Assembly: GCA_036570425.1 (NCBI GenBank)
Contig: DATCYF010000003.1
Coordinates: 62,001 to 126,000 of the forward strand
Reading direction: 5' to 3'
Source of the DNA: Rhizorhapis sp036570425
Lineage (GTDB): Bacteria > Pseudomonadota > Alphaproteobacteria > Sphingomonadales > Sphingomonadaceae
Length of the DNA: 64,000 nt
The notes under the pieces were generated by a model. The model worked only from the letters and a program-made list of their open reading frames with translations. It did no database searches and was not told where the DNA came from. The translations under genes and the position numbers were made by a program. Below, in pieces: positions 53,326 through 62,795 of the stretch. Each line of letters begins with the position of its first letter. Positions within the stretch are counted from its first letter, which is position 1.

Positions 53326-54308
53326 GCGACGTCGCCCCAATGGCGTCGCACCACCACGACCGGAACCGATCGCGCGTCGATCAGCGCCTTCTCGATCACC
53401 TGCGTGCCCCCGACATCCACTGTAATCTCTACCCCGAACCAATGTGTCGTCAATTTCACCTGCTGCCCCACTTCGGACAGCGGCGACAGTCCTGTCCGCG
53501 CCAGCATTGCCCAGAATTCCGCCACGCTGCTAAAGCCATTGGCCGGGCGCCGTATCAGCATCTGCCGGGCCTGTTCCACTCTCAATTGCCCCGGCAGCAG
53601 CATTGCAAGCAGCGGCGCCTGACCAGGTAGCATCGTATTGATGTTGATCGGTGACAAATCATTGACCGGCAAAGCGCACACCCATGGCCGCAGCAGGTCA
53701 TAGATGCCCGGCGTCACCCCGTTCACGGCGCGCAGCTCGCTTGCATCCACCATGAAGCGGTTTGGCGCGCGATAAGGCGTCGCGGCCCGGCCATAGGTTT
53801 CATCCTCCGCCCCGCCCGGCTGCGGCACCGGGTCGGTGTCGATCCAGTCAGTCAGCGACGCCGCCACGACCTGCGCCTGCCGCGCGTCGATGCCCAGCGT
53901 CTGCATCAATCCCTGAAACTGCGTCACCGCAACGGGCCGGACTTTCAGGTCACTCTCGCTCTCGCCCGCGACAACGCTATTAAGGTTGAAGCAATTGCCG
54001 CCGTCCGTGACCCGCGCCGTCGCCACACCGCCGACCATCGGCAGGACTTGCGAAGCGCCCAGCCAACCGCCCTGCAGCGTCGTGCGTCCCGGCCGGGCCG
54101 CCAGCAGATCGCCGATCCGCAGGCGTGCAATCTCCACCCCTGCATCGGCATAGGCCCGCGCCTGATCGATCGCACCTGCATTACCCGTCATCCGGGTGGC
54201 GAACGCCAGCCGCTCCAGTGCGGCGGCGGCGACCACCCCCATAACCGCGACCAGCAACAGCACCGTCAACAGGGCCGCACCGCGTTCCCGCTTCGGAAAC
54301 TCAGCCAT
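53322..54308 (-). CDS. gspK: Type II secretion minor pseudopilin K
   Basis: A 328-aa large minor pseudopilin with the leader RERGAALLTVLLLVAVMGVV, which lacks the Glu at +5 as is typical of GspK. The helical insertion follows, with disulfide Cys pair (GGNCFNL and PWVCALP) and the LSPININTMLPG segment common to the family. It caps the pseudopilus tip with GspI/J. The start ATGGCTGA overlaps the gspJ stop by 8 nt. Confidence 0.9.
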   Translation of the reverse strand: MAEFPKRERGAALLTVLLLVAVMGVVAAAALERLAFATRMTGNAGAIDQARAYADAGVEIARLRIGDLLAARPGRTTLQGGWLGASQVLPMVGGVATARVTDGGNCFNLNSVVAGESESDLKVRPVAVTQFQGLMQTLGIDARQAQVVAASLTDWIDTDPVPQPGGAEDETYGRAATPYRAPNRFMVDASELRAVNGVTPGIYDLLRPWVCALPVNDLSPININTMLPGQAPLLAMLLPGQLRVEQARQMLIRRPANGFSSVAEFWAMLARTGLSPLSEVGQQVKLTTHWFGVEITVDVGGTQVIEKALIDARSVPVVVVRRHWGDVA

Positions 54309-54918
54309 CAGCCGCCACCCCCTTTTTCTTGGGGCCAGGGCCAACAAGAAACCGCAATGTCACCGACGGCTCACCCGTACGCGTAATCCGCATTTCCACG
54401 GCCCGGGGCAACAGATCGGGCTGACTCGGCGTCCATTCGTCTCGCCAATCGCCCTGCGTGTCGCGAAAGCGCCACACAATTTCCTCAACCCGGTCCAGCA
54501 GCATCGCCGGTTGTTCCCCTGACGCGCCGTCGACCTGCGGATAGCTGCGCCGCTCCAACCGCCCTTGCCGCACCCAATATTCAACTTTCTGCAGGGACGG
54601 GCGCGGCAATTCGCTCAGATTGCTCCACCCCGCCCGCACGAATTGCATAGCCGGCGCATTCTCGCCATCGTCATGTGCCCAGAAGGCGGGCGCCAACGTC
54701 CCTGCCTCGGTCCGACTGATGCGGGGGGCCGCCTGCCCCAGATCGGCACTCAGCGCACCACGCACCCGCTGTATGGAGGCCAGCTCGTCTAGACGCTCGC
54801 GCACTTGACCCTGCGCTGCAACACTATTGCCCAGCAGCAGCACGCCCGCCCCCGCCAACATCGCAAAGATCACCAGCGCGACCAAAAGCTCAATCAGAGT
54901 GAAGCCGTTCCGTCTCAT
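54301..54918 (-). CDS. gspJ: Type II secretion minor pseudopilin J
   Basis: A 205-aa prepilin with leader MRRNG-FTLIELLVALVIFAMLAGAGVLLL (cleavage after Gly5, Glu at +5) and the beta-rich GspJ body with RVRGALSADLGQAAPR. The start at 54918 overlaps the gspI stop as ATGA. Sits in the pseudopilus tip complex. Confidence 0.9.
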   Translation of the reverse strand: MRRNGFTLIELLVALVIFAMLAGAGVLLLGNSVAAQGQVRERLDELASIQRVRGALSADLGQAAPRISRTEAGTLAPAFWAHDDGENAPAMQFVRAGWSNLSELPRPSLQKVEYWVRQGRLERRSYPQVDGASGEQPAMLLDRVEEIVWRFRDTQGDWRDEWTPSQPDLLPRAVEMRITRTGEPSVTLRFLVGPGPKKKGVAADG

Positions 54919-55277
54919 TCGGCAGCCCGAATAAAACTGAGCATGGCCGACGACGCTCCATCGCGCCCCGCCACAGTCATATCTACCTGCAACAACCGCG
55001 CGTCTTCGGTCGCCCGGACTTCCCGCGTCCAGCGCCACGTCCGGCCGCCATTCTCGATCTCGCCCACATCCTTGCCTATAGAAGGCGGCGCGGGATCGGT
55101 CTGAATCTCCATCATCAAATTGTGGGCCACGATCTGCCCCAGCGTCTTGCCGTCCAGATCCGCCGCCGTATGCAGCGTCACGCTCTGCAAGCGGATCAAC
55201 GCCAGCGCCGCCAGACTGAACACCGCCAGCGCGACCAGCATTTCAAGCAGGGTAAAGCCGGTCTCGTGCCTAGCCAC
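54915..55277 (-). CDS. gspI: Type II secretion minor pseudopilin I
   Basis: A 120-aa prepilin with TGFTLLEMLVALAVFSLAALALI as leader and first helix. GTG at 55277 is preferred because it gives an 8-nt GTGGCTAG overlap with the gspH stop, the same style as its neighbours; TTG at 55280 is the alternative. Part of the tip complex with GspJ and GspK. Confidence 0.88.
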   Translation of the reverse strand: MARHETGFTLLEMLVALAVFSLAALALIRLQSVTLHTAADLDGKTLGQIVAHNLMMEIQTDPAPPSIGKDVGEIENGGRTWRWTREVRATEDARLLQVDMTVAGRDGASSAMLSFIRAAE

Positions 55278-55749
55278 CAACAGCCACCTTCCCCGCCATA
55301 TCCACTGATACCGATACCCGCTCGCCCTCGCGCGTCAGCGTCACGGTCAGCGGATCGGTCGGCAGGCCGGTGCTGTCGAAGCCAAGCTGCTGCCGTCCCT
55401 CCTGCCCCACCAGCGCTCGCGTGCCCTGCTTCCAGTCGGTCGTGATGAACGGCTTAGTCTCCATCTCAATCCAATGACCTGCCTCTCGCCTCAGGAAACC
55501 ATAGCCTGATGGGGACACCCACACGCCCATTGGGCGGGCAGTTATGACGGCTTCGTCGCGCGCGGCGGCTACACGCGCTGCAAATCGGTCGGCATCGTCG
55601 ATGACGCGCCCACGCGGATCAGGCATAGCCAGCACCACGGCCGCCGAAACGAAGCCGATGATCGCCACGACGACCATCAGTTCGACAAGCGTGAAACCGG
55701 ATTGCGGGGCGTGATCAGAGTTCGCTGGAATGGATATCCGCATTCTCAT
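55270..55749 (-). CDS. gspH: Type II secretion minor pseudopilin H
   Basis: A 159-aa prepilin with leader SGFTLVELMVVVAIIGFVSAAVVLAM after a rather long 17-residue pre-sequence, then a GspH beta domain with AARDEAVITARPMGVWV. It overlaps the C-terminal end of gspG by 35 bp, the longest overlap in the operon; an in-frame ATG at 55743 is possible. Confidence 0.88.
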   Translation of the reverse strand: MRMRISIPANSDHAPQSGFTLVELMVVVAIIGFVSAAVVLAMPDPRGRVIDDADRFAARVAAARDEAVITARPMGVWVSPSGYGFLRREAGHWIEMETKPFITTDWKQGTRALVGQEGRQQLGFDSTGLPTDPLTVTLTREGERVSVSVDMAGKVAVGG

Positions 55750-56164
55750 GATCCCCGCCCGGCTGGCCGTCGGCGCCTAGTGAGCTGATGTCGAACGCGC
55801 CCTTGCGTCCTGGTACGCTGTAAAGATAGGCCCGCCCCCACGGATCGGCGGGCAACTTCTTGATATAGCCGCCTCGCCGGTAACGCTGCGGTTGCGTCAG
55901 CGACGGCGGCGGGCTCATCAATGCCTGCAGCCCCTCCGTGCCTGCGGGATAGGACAGGTTGTCGAGCCGATATTGCTCCAGCGCCTGCTCAATCGTGGCG
56001 ATGTCGGCCTTCGCCTTCTCCACCCGGGCGGTGTCAGTCGCAGGAATGACGTTGATCGCCACGATCGTCGCCAGCAAGCCGATGATGACGATGACGACCA
56101 TCAGTTCCACAAGCGTGAAGCCGTGTTCGGCGGATCGGCGTTCGGTCGGAGAGATATTTATCAT
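55715..56164 (-). CDS. gspG: Type II secretion major pseudopilin G
   Basis: A 149-aa major pseudopilin: leader EHGFTLVELMVVIVIIGLLATIVAINV, the RLDNLSYPAGTEGLQAL segment, DPWGRAYLYSVPG, and the calcium-site tail LGADGQPGGDHENADI. ATG 56164 has GGTG 6 bp upstream; GTG 56173 (8-nt overlap with gspF) is the alternative. Forms the shaft of the pseudopilus. Confidence 0.93.
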   Translation of the reverse strand: MINISPTERRSAEHGFTLVELMVVIVIIGLLATIVAINVIPATDTARVEKAKADIATIEQALEQYRLDNLSYPAGTEGLQALMSPPPSLTQPQRYRRGGYIKKLPADPWGRAYLYSVPGRKGAFDISSLGADGQPGGDHENADIHSSEL

Positions 56165-56165
56165 A

Positions 56166-57383
56166 TTACGCACCTGTTAGGCTTTGAAGCTGCAATATCG
56201 GCAGCAGGATCGACAGGATAATGACGGCGACGATACAGCCCATCAGGATGATGATGATCGGCTCCAGCATCGCCAGCGCCGTGGAGGTGAAGGCATCGAA
56301 CTCCCGCTCCAGATAGTCGGCAGCACGCGCCAGCATCGTGTCCAACTGCCCGGCTGCCTCGCCGCTTGCCGCCAGATAGACCAGCAGCGGCGGAAAGACG
56401 CCCGACCGCCGCAGCGCCGCCGACAGGCTGCCGCCGCCCCGGATCGCTTCAACGATCTCGTCCGAAGCGCCGCGGAGCACGCGATTGTGGACAGTCTGCG
56501 CTGTCAGACGCAGCCCCTCCATCAACGGCAGGCGGCTTGCGACCATGGTGGAAAGCGTCCGCGCCATACGCGCCGCATGCAGATCGCGGATCAGCCGCCC
56601 TAGCACCGGCAGGCGCAGCAGCGTTCCGTCAAACCGATACCGGATCGCTTCGACCTTCAGCGCCCACCAGGCGCCCATCAGCGCCAGCCCTCCCAGAATC
56701 AGCAGCAACCACCAAAAGTCCGCCAGAAAAGCTGAAACCCCCATCACGATTCGCGTCAGGAGCGGCAATTTCTGTCCCACCGTATCGAACTGCTCGACCA
56801 CCTTTGGCACGACGAAGATCATCAGCGCCGCGACCACGCACACCGCGAACCCTGCCAGAACGGAAGGATAGGCGATTGCCGTCAGTACTTTGGAGCGGAT
56901 CACCGCCTGGCGCTCCATCAGATCAGACAGGCGCTCCATGATCGTAGGCAGGCTGCCGGAGCTCTCGCCTGCCGACATCATCGCCCGGTAAAGCGAGGGA
57001 AAGCTCTTCGGCTCCACGCCCATCGCCTCGGCCAGTCGCCGCCCTTCCAACACGCCGCCGTGCACCTTGCCCACAATGTCGCGGACGTGCGCCTGCTCGC
57101 TCTGCCGACCGATGGTACGCAGTGATTCTTCTAGTGGACTAACCTGGATCAGGGTCGAAAGCTGGCGCGTGAAGAGCGTCAATTCCTTGGGGCTGAGGCG
57201 CGCGGTCCGAAAGGACAGCCCTGCTCGCTTCTGCGCCGCCTGCGCCGCGGCTGGCTCGACCCGCACGACCAGCAGCTTCCGCGCGTCCAGCCGCGCCCGC
57301 GCATCCTCCATCGTTTCCGCCTTGACGCGGCCGCTCCGCTCGCGTCCGGCGGTGTCGATGGCGATATAGTCGAACTCAGTCAT
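56166..57383 (-). CDS. gspF: Type II secretion inner-membrane platform protein F
   Basis: A 405-aa protein with two repeated cytoplasmic helical domains and three spans (AGFAVCVVAALMIFVV; FLADFWWLLLILGGLALMGAW; PIIIILMGCIVAVIILSILLPI). SGESSGSLPTIMERL and SGEAAGQLDTMLARA are the duplicated family motif. It couples GspE rotation to pseudopilus growth. Overlaps gspE by 8 nt (ATGACTGA). Confidence 0.93.
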   Translation of the reverse strand: MTEFDYIAIDTAGRERSGRVKAETMEDARARLDARKLLVVRVEPAAAQAAQKRAGLSFRTARLSPKELTLFTRQLSTLIQVSPLEESLRTIGRQSEQAHVRDIVGKVHGGVLEGRRLAEAMGVEPKSFPSLYRAMMSAGESSGSLPTIMERLSDLMERQAVIRSKVLTAIAYPSVLAGFAVCVVAALMIFVVPKVVEQFDTVGQKLPLLTRIVMGVSAFLADFWWLLLILGGLALMGAWWALKVEAIRYRFDGTLLRLPVLGRLIRDLHAARMARTLSTMVASRLPLMEGLRLTAQTVHNRVLRGASDEIVEAIRGGGSLSAALRRSGVFPPLLVYLAASGEAAGQLDTMLARAADYLEREFDAFTSTALAMLEPIIIILMGCIVAVIILSILLPILQLQSLTGA

Positions 57384-58920
57384 CGGCTATCAACTCGGCG
57401 TCGGCCGCGTCCCGGCGCGAGATGCGAATTGCTTCCTCCGCCGTGGTTTGCCCGTTGCGCACCAGCGCCCGCGCCGCCGATCCCAGATTGGGCGCGTTCA
57501 GGAACGCATGACGCGCAATCAGGGATTCATCGCCCCCATTGTTGATGAGACGTCGGATCGTGTCGTCGATACGAATCGCCTCGAACACGCCGATACGTCC
57601 CTTGTAACCCGTACCGCTGCACGCATCGCAGCCCAGCGCCCGATAGATGATCGTGCCCGGATCGAACCCCAGCAGTGCGCTCGCCGACTTGTCAGCCTGC
57701 ACCGCCTCGTGACAATGTTGACACAGACGCCGGACCAGCCGCTGCGCGATCACTGCGCGCAGGGTGGATGCCAGCAGGAACGGCTCCACCCGCATGTCGC
57801 GCATGCGGGTAATCGCGCCAACGGCATCGTTGGTATGCACGGTCGAAAGCACCAGATGCCCGGTAAGCGACGCCTGCACCGCGATTTCAGCCGTCTCCCG
57901 ATCACGGATTTCACCGATCATGACCACGTCGGGGTCTTGTCGCAATATCGCCCGCAACCCAGCCGCAAAGGTCAGTCCGACCTTGGGGTTCACCTGCGTT
58001 TGTCCGACCCCTTCAATTGCATATTCGACCGGGTCCTCGACCGTTAGAATATTCCGGCTGCCATCGTTCAGTTGCTGCAACCCGGCATAAAGCGTCGTTG
58101 TTTTGCCCGATCCGGTCGGTCCGGTGACCAGAATGATCCCATTTGGCTCCCCCAACCCTTCACGGAAGACCCGATCCGCCACGCCCGCCATGCCCAGCAA
58201 GTCGAGCGACATGCCTGCATTTTCCTTGTCAAGGATACGCAGCACGACCCGCTCGCCCGCCCGGCTGGGCAGGGTAGAAACGCGCACGTCCAGCAGCTTT
58301 CCACCCAGCGTCAATCCGATACGCCCGTCCTGCGGCACGCGCCGCTCGGCAATGTCCAGTCGCGCCATCACCTTGATGCGGCTCACCACCACCGGGGCCA
58401 CATGCGGCGGCATCCGCAGCGTCTCCCGCAACACGCCATCAATCCGCATCCGCACTACCAGCCCCGTCTCATAAGGCTCGATATGAATGTCGGACACGCC
58501 CTGCCGTGCCGCCTCCGCAATGACACCGTTGATCAGGCGGATGGCAGGCGCGTCGTCAGCGCTGTCCAGCAGATCGTCGGCCGTCGGCAGGTCGGTCGCC
58601 AGCAGGTCCAGTTCGTCGGCGTTGACCTCCAGCGATCCCGCCATCGCCGCCGCGCTGCCGTCCATGGCATAATGTTCGGACAAATGCCGGTCGAATTGGG
58701 CGGGATCCACGAAGCGCACGTCGAAACTGCGCGCCAGATGCCGCCGCACCTCCAGCAGAACGCGCGGATCGCTGCCCTCGCGCACGGCGATCTCCAGCCG
58801 CTCGCCGTCCCCCGCCAGCATCACCACGCCATGCTTGCGCGCAAAGGCATAGGGGATATCAGCCGCGCGGAGAGCGATATGGGGCGGCACGTCGAAAGGA
58901 TCGTCGTTATTTTCCGTCAT
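57376..58920 (-). CDS. gspE: Type II secretion ATPase E
   Basis: A 514-aa hexameric secretion ATPase. Walker A GPTGSGKTTTLY (about residue 270), Asp box, Walker B VMIGEIRDRETAEIA, His box and the zinc tetracysteine CQHC...CDAC near 396-435 are all present, so it should be active. N-terminal domain contacts GspL. Overlaps the gspD stop as ATGA. Confidence 0.95.
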   Translation of the reverse strand: MTENNDDPFDVPPHIALRAADIPYAFARKHGVVMLAGDGERLEIAVREGSDPRVLLEVRRHLARSFDVRFVDPAQFDRHLSEHYAMDGSAAAMAGSLEVNADELDLLATDLPTADDLLDSADDAPAIRLINGVIAEAARQGVSDIHIEPYETGLVVRMRIDGVLRETLRMPPHVAPVVVSRIKVMARLDIAERRVPQDGRIGLTLGGKLLDVRVSTLPSRAGERVVLRILDKENAGMSLDLLGMAGVADRVFREGLGEPNGIILVTGPTGSGKTTTLYAGLQQLNDGSRNILTVEDPVEYAIEGVGQTQVNPKVGLTFAAGLRAILRQDPDVVMIGEIRDRETAEIAVQASLTGHLVLSTVHTNDAVGAITRMRDMRVEPFLLASTLRAVIAQRLVRRLCQHCHEAVQADKSASALLGFDPGTIIYRALGCDACSGTGYKGRIGVFEAIRIDDTIRRLINNGGDESLIARHAFLNAPNLGSAARALVRNGQTTAEEAIRISRRDAADAELIADD

Positions 58921-61112
58921 TGATTCTGCTCGCTCGCAGGAATGTCGACAGGCCGCACGACGTTACTCGGTTGCGGCTTTTCTGGACCGATGACGGGCGA
59001 AGGCGTGGGCGGCGCAGCGACGCTGTCGGTGGCAAGGGGGACTGCCGCAACCGGCGGCACCGCGCCCATATAGTCGCGCACCAGTTCATCGATACTCGGC
59101 TCGACATCGGGATTGCGCTGCTTCTGCATGTCGCGGACATAGCCGTACCGCTGCTGGGTCAGGCGCCGCGCATCTTCCTTGCTCCGCAGGATGGTCGGAC
59201 GGATGAATACCATCAAATTGGTCTTGGTGCGGCTCTTGCTGCGCGACTTGAACAATTCGCCCACCACCGGAATGTCGGACAACAGCGGAATCCGCTCGAT
59301 CGTCTTGCGTTCATTATCGTCCAGCAACCCGCCCAGCGCCAATATCTCGCCATCGTCGACCGTCACGGTCGTCTCGATCTCGCGCTTGTTGATGATGAGG
59401 TCGCTCGAATCATTCGATACCGGCCCAGCGATACTGCTAACCTCCTGCCGCAGGAACAGCTTGATCGCACCGCCCGCATTGATCTGCGGCTTCACCTCCA
59501 GCTGGATGCCTACATCCTGCCGCTGCACGGTGCGGAACTGATTGTCGAAATTCTGGCTGAGCGCCTCTCCCGTCGTGACAGGCACTTCCTGCCCGACCAG
59601 GATCGATGCTTTCTGGTTGTCCAAGGTCATGACCGATGGCGTAGAAAGGATGTTGCTGTCCGTGTCCGACCGTACGGCGTTGACGATGGCGCCGAACAGG
59701 CCGTTCCTGCCGATCTGGGTCGCGATGCCGCCAAAGCCGCCGCTGGCGCTCAACAGGCTGTCGGCCGCGGCCTGCTGTAAGGTGGTTGCGAGGTCTGCAT
59801 TATCCCGCGTCGTCGTAGTCGTGCGCGTGCCGTCGGGCGCGACCACCGTGGTTTCGGTCGTCCCCAGTTCATCCGCCGCCACTGCCCCCGCAATCGTCAG
59901 CAAATTGGGGGAGGCGTTGGAATAATTGGTCGCGGCAAATCCCGTCTTGGTGCTGCCGATCAGAAACTGCACGCCTAGCTTGCGCGCCGCGGCGTCGCTG
60001 ATTTCGACGATGATGGCTTCCACCAGCACCTGTTCGCGCCGTGTATCGATCTGCCGGATGGTTTCGCCCAACATTCGCTGCACATCGCTATTCGCCGCGA
60101 CAATGATAGCGTTCGCTCCTTCATAGCGGGTGACGATGGCTGGTCCGCGCGACGCGATGCCATTGCCGCTTCCCCCGGATGCCACCGGCGTGGAAACTGG
60201 CGCCCCCGCAGGCACAGCCGCGCCAGCGGCGCTGACCGTGGCTGTGGCTGCACTGGCTGCCGCCGTAGCCCCCGCCTGCCCCACCAATTGCTGCAAGACC
60301 GGCAACAACTTCTCGGCATCGGCATGTTCCAGCCAATAGACCCGTATCTCCGTCCCGCTCGCCGCCTGCCGGTCAAGATCACGCGCCATATTGGCGAGCC
60401 GCGTTACCGTGTCGGCATCGCCGCGAATGGCGATGGAGTTGCTGCTATCGATCGGCACCACCGTCGCGGGCGCCGCCGCCCCGCCTTCGCCCCCGCCACT
60501 GCCAACCAGCGCCTGGAGCGAGGTCGCGATCTCTCGCGCACCCGCGTTTTTCAGCATCACGGTCTGCGTCGAAGCCATGTCTCGGTCGATCCGCGCGATC
60601 ACCTGCCGGATGCGTACGATATTGTCGGCATAGTCCGCCACGACCAGGCTGTTGCCCGCCCGGTTGGCCGTCACCGATCCATCCTTGCTGACCAGGGGCC
60701 GCAGCGTTTCCAGCGCGGAAGCTGCATCTATCGAGCGCAGGCGAAAAACCTCGGTCACGAACTGGTTGCGATTGGCCGCTCGGCCCACCGCACTTGGCTG
60801 TCCAGCCGCGCTATCGGCAGGCTGGATGCGATAGGATCCGCCTGGCGCCGGCACTGCCACCAGCCCATTAGCGCGCAGGGTGGAAAGAAAAATCTCGAAA
60901 TATTCTGATCGGCTAAGCGGCCGGTCGGTCACCACCGACACCTTGCCCTGCACCCGCTGGTCGATGATGAAGGTGCGTCCCGTGACGCGCGCCGCATCCT
61001 GGATGAAGGCGCGGATATCGGCATCGCGGACATTCAGCGTCTGTTGAGCCGAAACTGGCGAAGCGAGGACAAGCGCGAGGGCGGCCGATATTTTGAGGAA
61101 ATGTCTGGTCAT
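58917..61112 (-). CDS. gspD: Type II secretion outer-membrane secretin D
   Basis: A 731-aa secretin: signal peptide ending SPVSAQQ, N0-N3 domains (about 25-330, with a Gly/Ala/Ser-rich linker near 285-320), and a C-terminal secretin domain with VPVTTGEALSQNFDNQF and the VDDGEILALGGLLDDNERKT gate region. It makes the outer-membrane channel. No GspS pilotin gene was recognised nearby. Overlaps gspC as ATGA. Confidence 0.95.
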   Translation of the reverse strand: MTRHFLKISAALALVLASPVSAQQTLNVRDADIRAFIQDAARVTGRTFIIDQRVQGKVSVVTDRPLSRSEYFEIFLSTLRANGLVAVPAPGGSYRIQPADSAAGQPSAVGRAANRNQFVTEVFRLRSIDAASALETLRPLVSKDGSVTANRAGNSLVVADYADNIVRIRQVIARIDRDMASTQTVMLKNAGAREIATSLQALVGSGGGEGGAAAPATVVPIDSSNSIAIRGDADTVTRLANMARDLDRQAASGTEIRVYWLEHADAEKLLPVLQQLVGQAGATAAASAATATVSAAGAAVPAGAPVSTPVASGGSGNGIASRGPAIVTRYEGANAIIVAANSDVQRMLGETIRQIDTRREQVLVEAIIVEISDAAARKLGVQFLIGSTKTGFAATNYSNASPNLLTIAGAVAADELGTTETTVVAPDGTRTTTTTRDNADLATTLQQAAADSLLSASGGFGGIATQIGRNGLFGAIVNAVRSDTDSNILSTPSVMTLDNQKASILVGQEVPVTTGEALSQNFDNQFRTVQRQDVGIQLEVKPQINAGGAIKLFLRQEVSSIAGPVSNDSSDLIINKREIETTVTVDDGEILALGGLLDDNERKTIERIPLLSDIPVVGELFKSRSKSRTKTNLMVFIRPTILRSKEDARRLTQQRYGYVRDMQKQRNPDVEPSIDELVRDYMGAVPPVAAVPLATDSVAAPPTPSPVIGPEKPQPSNVVRPVDIPASEQNQ

Positions 61113-61954
61113 TGGCCTTGCAAGGTAAGAGCGATAGGCACCACGGCCGCGCCGCGTTCCACCATCAGGGAAATTCGTGCACCGGGCACGATCTGGTTTT
61201 GAAGAGCTTGCAGATCACCCGCCGATCTGATTGGCCGGCCATTCACCTGCGTCACGATATCGCCGGACTGGAACCCGGCATTCTGAAAGCCCGCCCCTTT
61301 GGGAGAGAGCACCAGCCCCGTCACCTGGCCATTCTGCATTCGGGGGGAGAAACCGATGTCTCGGCGCAGGCTCTCCGCCGTGGGATTGTCGCGTCCCGCC
61401 GCCGATACCACTTCCGCCGGAGCGAACCCTTCGCCCTCCGATGGAGAGGGATCTCCTTCCCTCGACGCGGAATCGGACTGGTCAATGAATATCTGCTCCT
61501 CCGCGCCGCCCCGATCGATCGACACATGGTCAAAGGCAACCGCCTTCAGCACTACGCCGGGCAATATCGCGTCCCCCACCGCAAAGCTGCTCTGCATGCC
61601 ATCGGGGGTCTCGATAATCGCCGAACCCAGTCCAGACCCCTCATTAAGGCGGATGCCATAAACCTGGAGCGCGAGCGACGTCACCACCACCTCTCTGCCC
61701 GAAGCGGGCTGACCGGCGCGGAAAAAGGGGTCGAAGCTCGCGAACAGTACCTGCCGCACCGCTGCCTCGGGAATCTGGGCTTGCCGCCCCTCCCACGCTC
61801 CATAGCTCCCGACCGGAGTCACCACCGCCCACAACAGCCGGGCACCTTGTAACACCAGCAGCGCAAGCGCCAGCATCTCGACCAGCGTCAGCCAGTTGCC
61901 GCTGCGAATCCTCCGCCGCAATCCATCCAGACAGTCGCTGACCGCCAAGCGCAT
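61109..61954 (-). CDS. gspC: Type II secretion system protein C
   Basis: A 281-aa inner-membrane protein: span VEMLALALLVLQGARLLWAVV near 25-45, a homology region (about 85-155) that binds the secretin, an Asp/Glu/Ser-rich linker, and a C-terminal PDZ domain with GFQSGDIVTQVNGRPI. PDZ form rather than coiled-coil form. First gene of the operon; no clear promoter consensus was identified in the 145 bp before it. Confidence 0.9.
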   Translation of the reverse strand: MRLAVSDCLDGLRRRIRSGNWLTLVEMLALALLVLQGARLLWAVVTPVGSYGAWEGRQAQIPEAAVRQVLFASFDPFFRAGQPASGREVVVTSLALQVYGIRLNEGSGLGSAIIETPDGMQSSFAVGDAILPGVVLKAVAFDHVSIDRGGAEEQIFIDQSDSASREGDPSPSEGEGFAPAEVVSAAGRDNPTAESLRRDIGFSPRMQNGQVTGLVLSPKGAGFQNAGFQSGDIVTQVNGRPIRSAGDLQALQNQIVPGARISLMVERGAAVVPIALTLQGQ

Positions 61955-62099
61955 GATATTTGTGACCCCCCGATTTGGACGCCGCCTGATACGCAGCCAG
62001 TCTTACCGACGCATGACCTTTCGATGACCGATTCATGACAGGCACAGCATTGCGAACGGGCGCTTGATTTTCAGCAATGGGCCGATAGCACCACTGTCC

Positions 62100-62750
62100 A
62101 TGACCAACATGGATTCGCTATCCTTGGCGTCTGACGCCGATCCGGACCGGGTAGCCGCCCACCCTCGCGTCCAGCGTGTGCCTGCAAAAGACATCACGCT
62201 GTTCATCCGACGCGATTTCCTCAATGCCGAAGAATGCGCAAGCCTGATCGCGCGAATAGAGGCGAACCGCCGCCCCTCCACCATCGCGGACGCCAATGGC
62301 GATGGCTATTTCCGCACCAGCGACACCTGCGACCTGGATCACGCCGACCCCTTCATCATGGCCATCGACCGCAAGCTGTCCCATTTTTTGGGCATCGACC
62401 CCGCCTATGGCGAACCGATCCAGGGGCAACGCTACGCCGTGGGTCAGGAGTTCAAGCCGCACACCGATTATTTCGACCCGAAGGGATCTGACTTCGCCAC
62501 CTATTGCGCAACCGCAGGCAATCGCAGTTGGACGTTGATGGTCTATCTAAACCAGCCGGAAGCAGGCGGCGCGACCCGCTTCATCAAAATCGGCAAAACC
62601 ATCCAGCCTGAACCCGGCAAACTTCTCGCCTGGAACAACCGCCTCTCGCCCGGCCACTATAATCCGGCCACGCTCCATCATGGCATGAAGGTGCGTGCGG
62701 GCGTCAAATATATCATTACCAAATGGTATCGGGAGCGGCCTTGGGGCTGA
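62100..62750 (+). CDS. 2OG-Fe(II) oxygenase, prolyl-4-hydroxylase-like
   Basis: A 216-aa dioxygenase. Iron ligands are visible in the jelly roll: KPHTDYF (His and Asp) and LHHGMKV (distal His), followed by the 2-oxoglutarate-binding basic residue in VRAGVKYIITKW. It resembles bacterial prolyl 4-hydroxylases that hydroxylate proteins or peptides. ATG 62100 is used, with 62109 and TTG 62064 also open; none has a good ribosome site. It is divergent from the type II secretion operon. Confidence 0.85.
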   Translation: MTNMDSLSLASDADPDRVAAHPRVQRVPAKDITLFIRRDFLNAEECASLIARIEANRRPSTIADANGDGYFRTSDTCDLDHADPFIMAIDRKLSHFLGIDPAYGEPIQGQRYAVGQEFKPHTDYFDPKGSDFATYCATAGNRSWTLMVYLNQPEAGGATRFIKIGKTIQPEPGKLLAWNNRLSPGHYNPATLHHGMKVRAGVKYIITKWYRERPWG

Positions 62751-62770
62751 TGCCCCGAACCGCTCCCGAT
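62728..62770. terminator. Two-way hairpin terminator candidate
   Basis: ATCGGGAGCGG (62728-62738) pairs perfectly with CCGCTCCCGAT (62760-62770), and inside it GGGGC (62743-62747) pairs with GCCCC (62752-62756), leaving a TGAT loop. The oxygenase stop codon (62748-62750) is inside that loop. It lies between the ends of two convergent genes, so it could stop transcription both ways, though no T-run follows. Confidence 0.5.
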
Positions 62771-62795
62771 CATCTGCCTGTCAAGGTGGCCCGGA

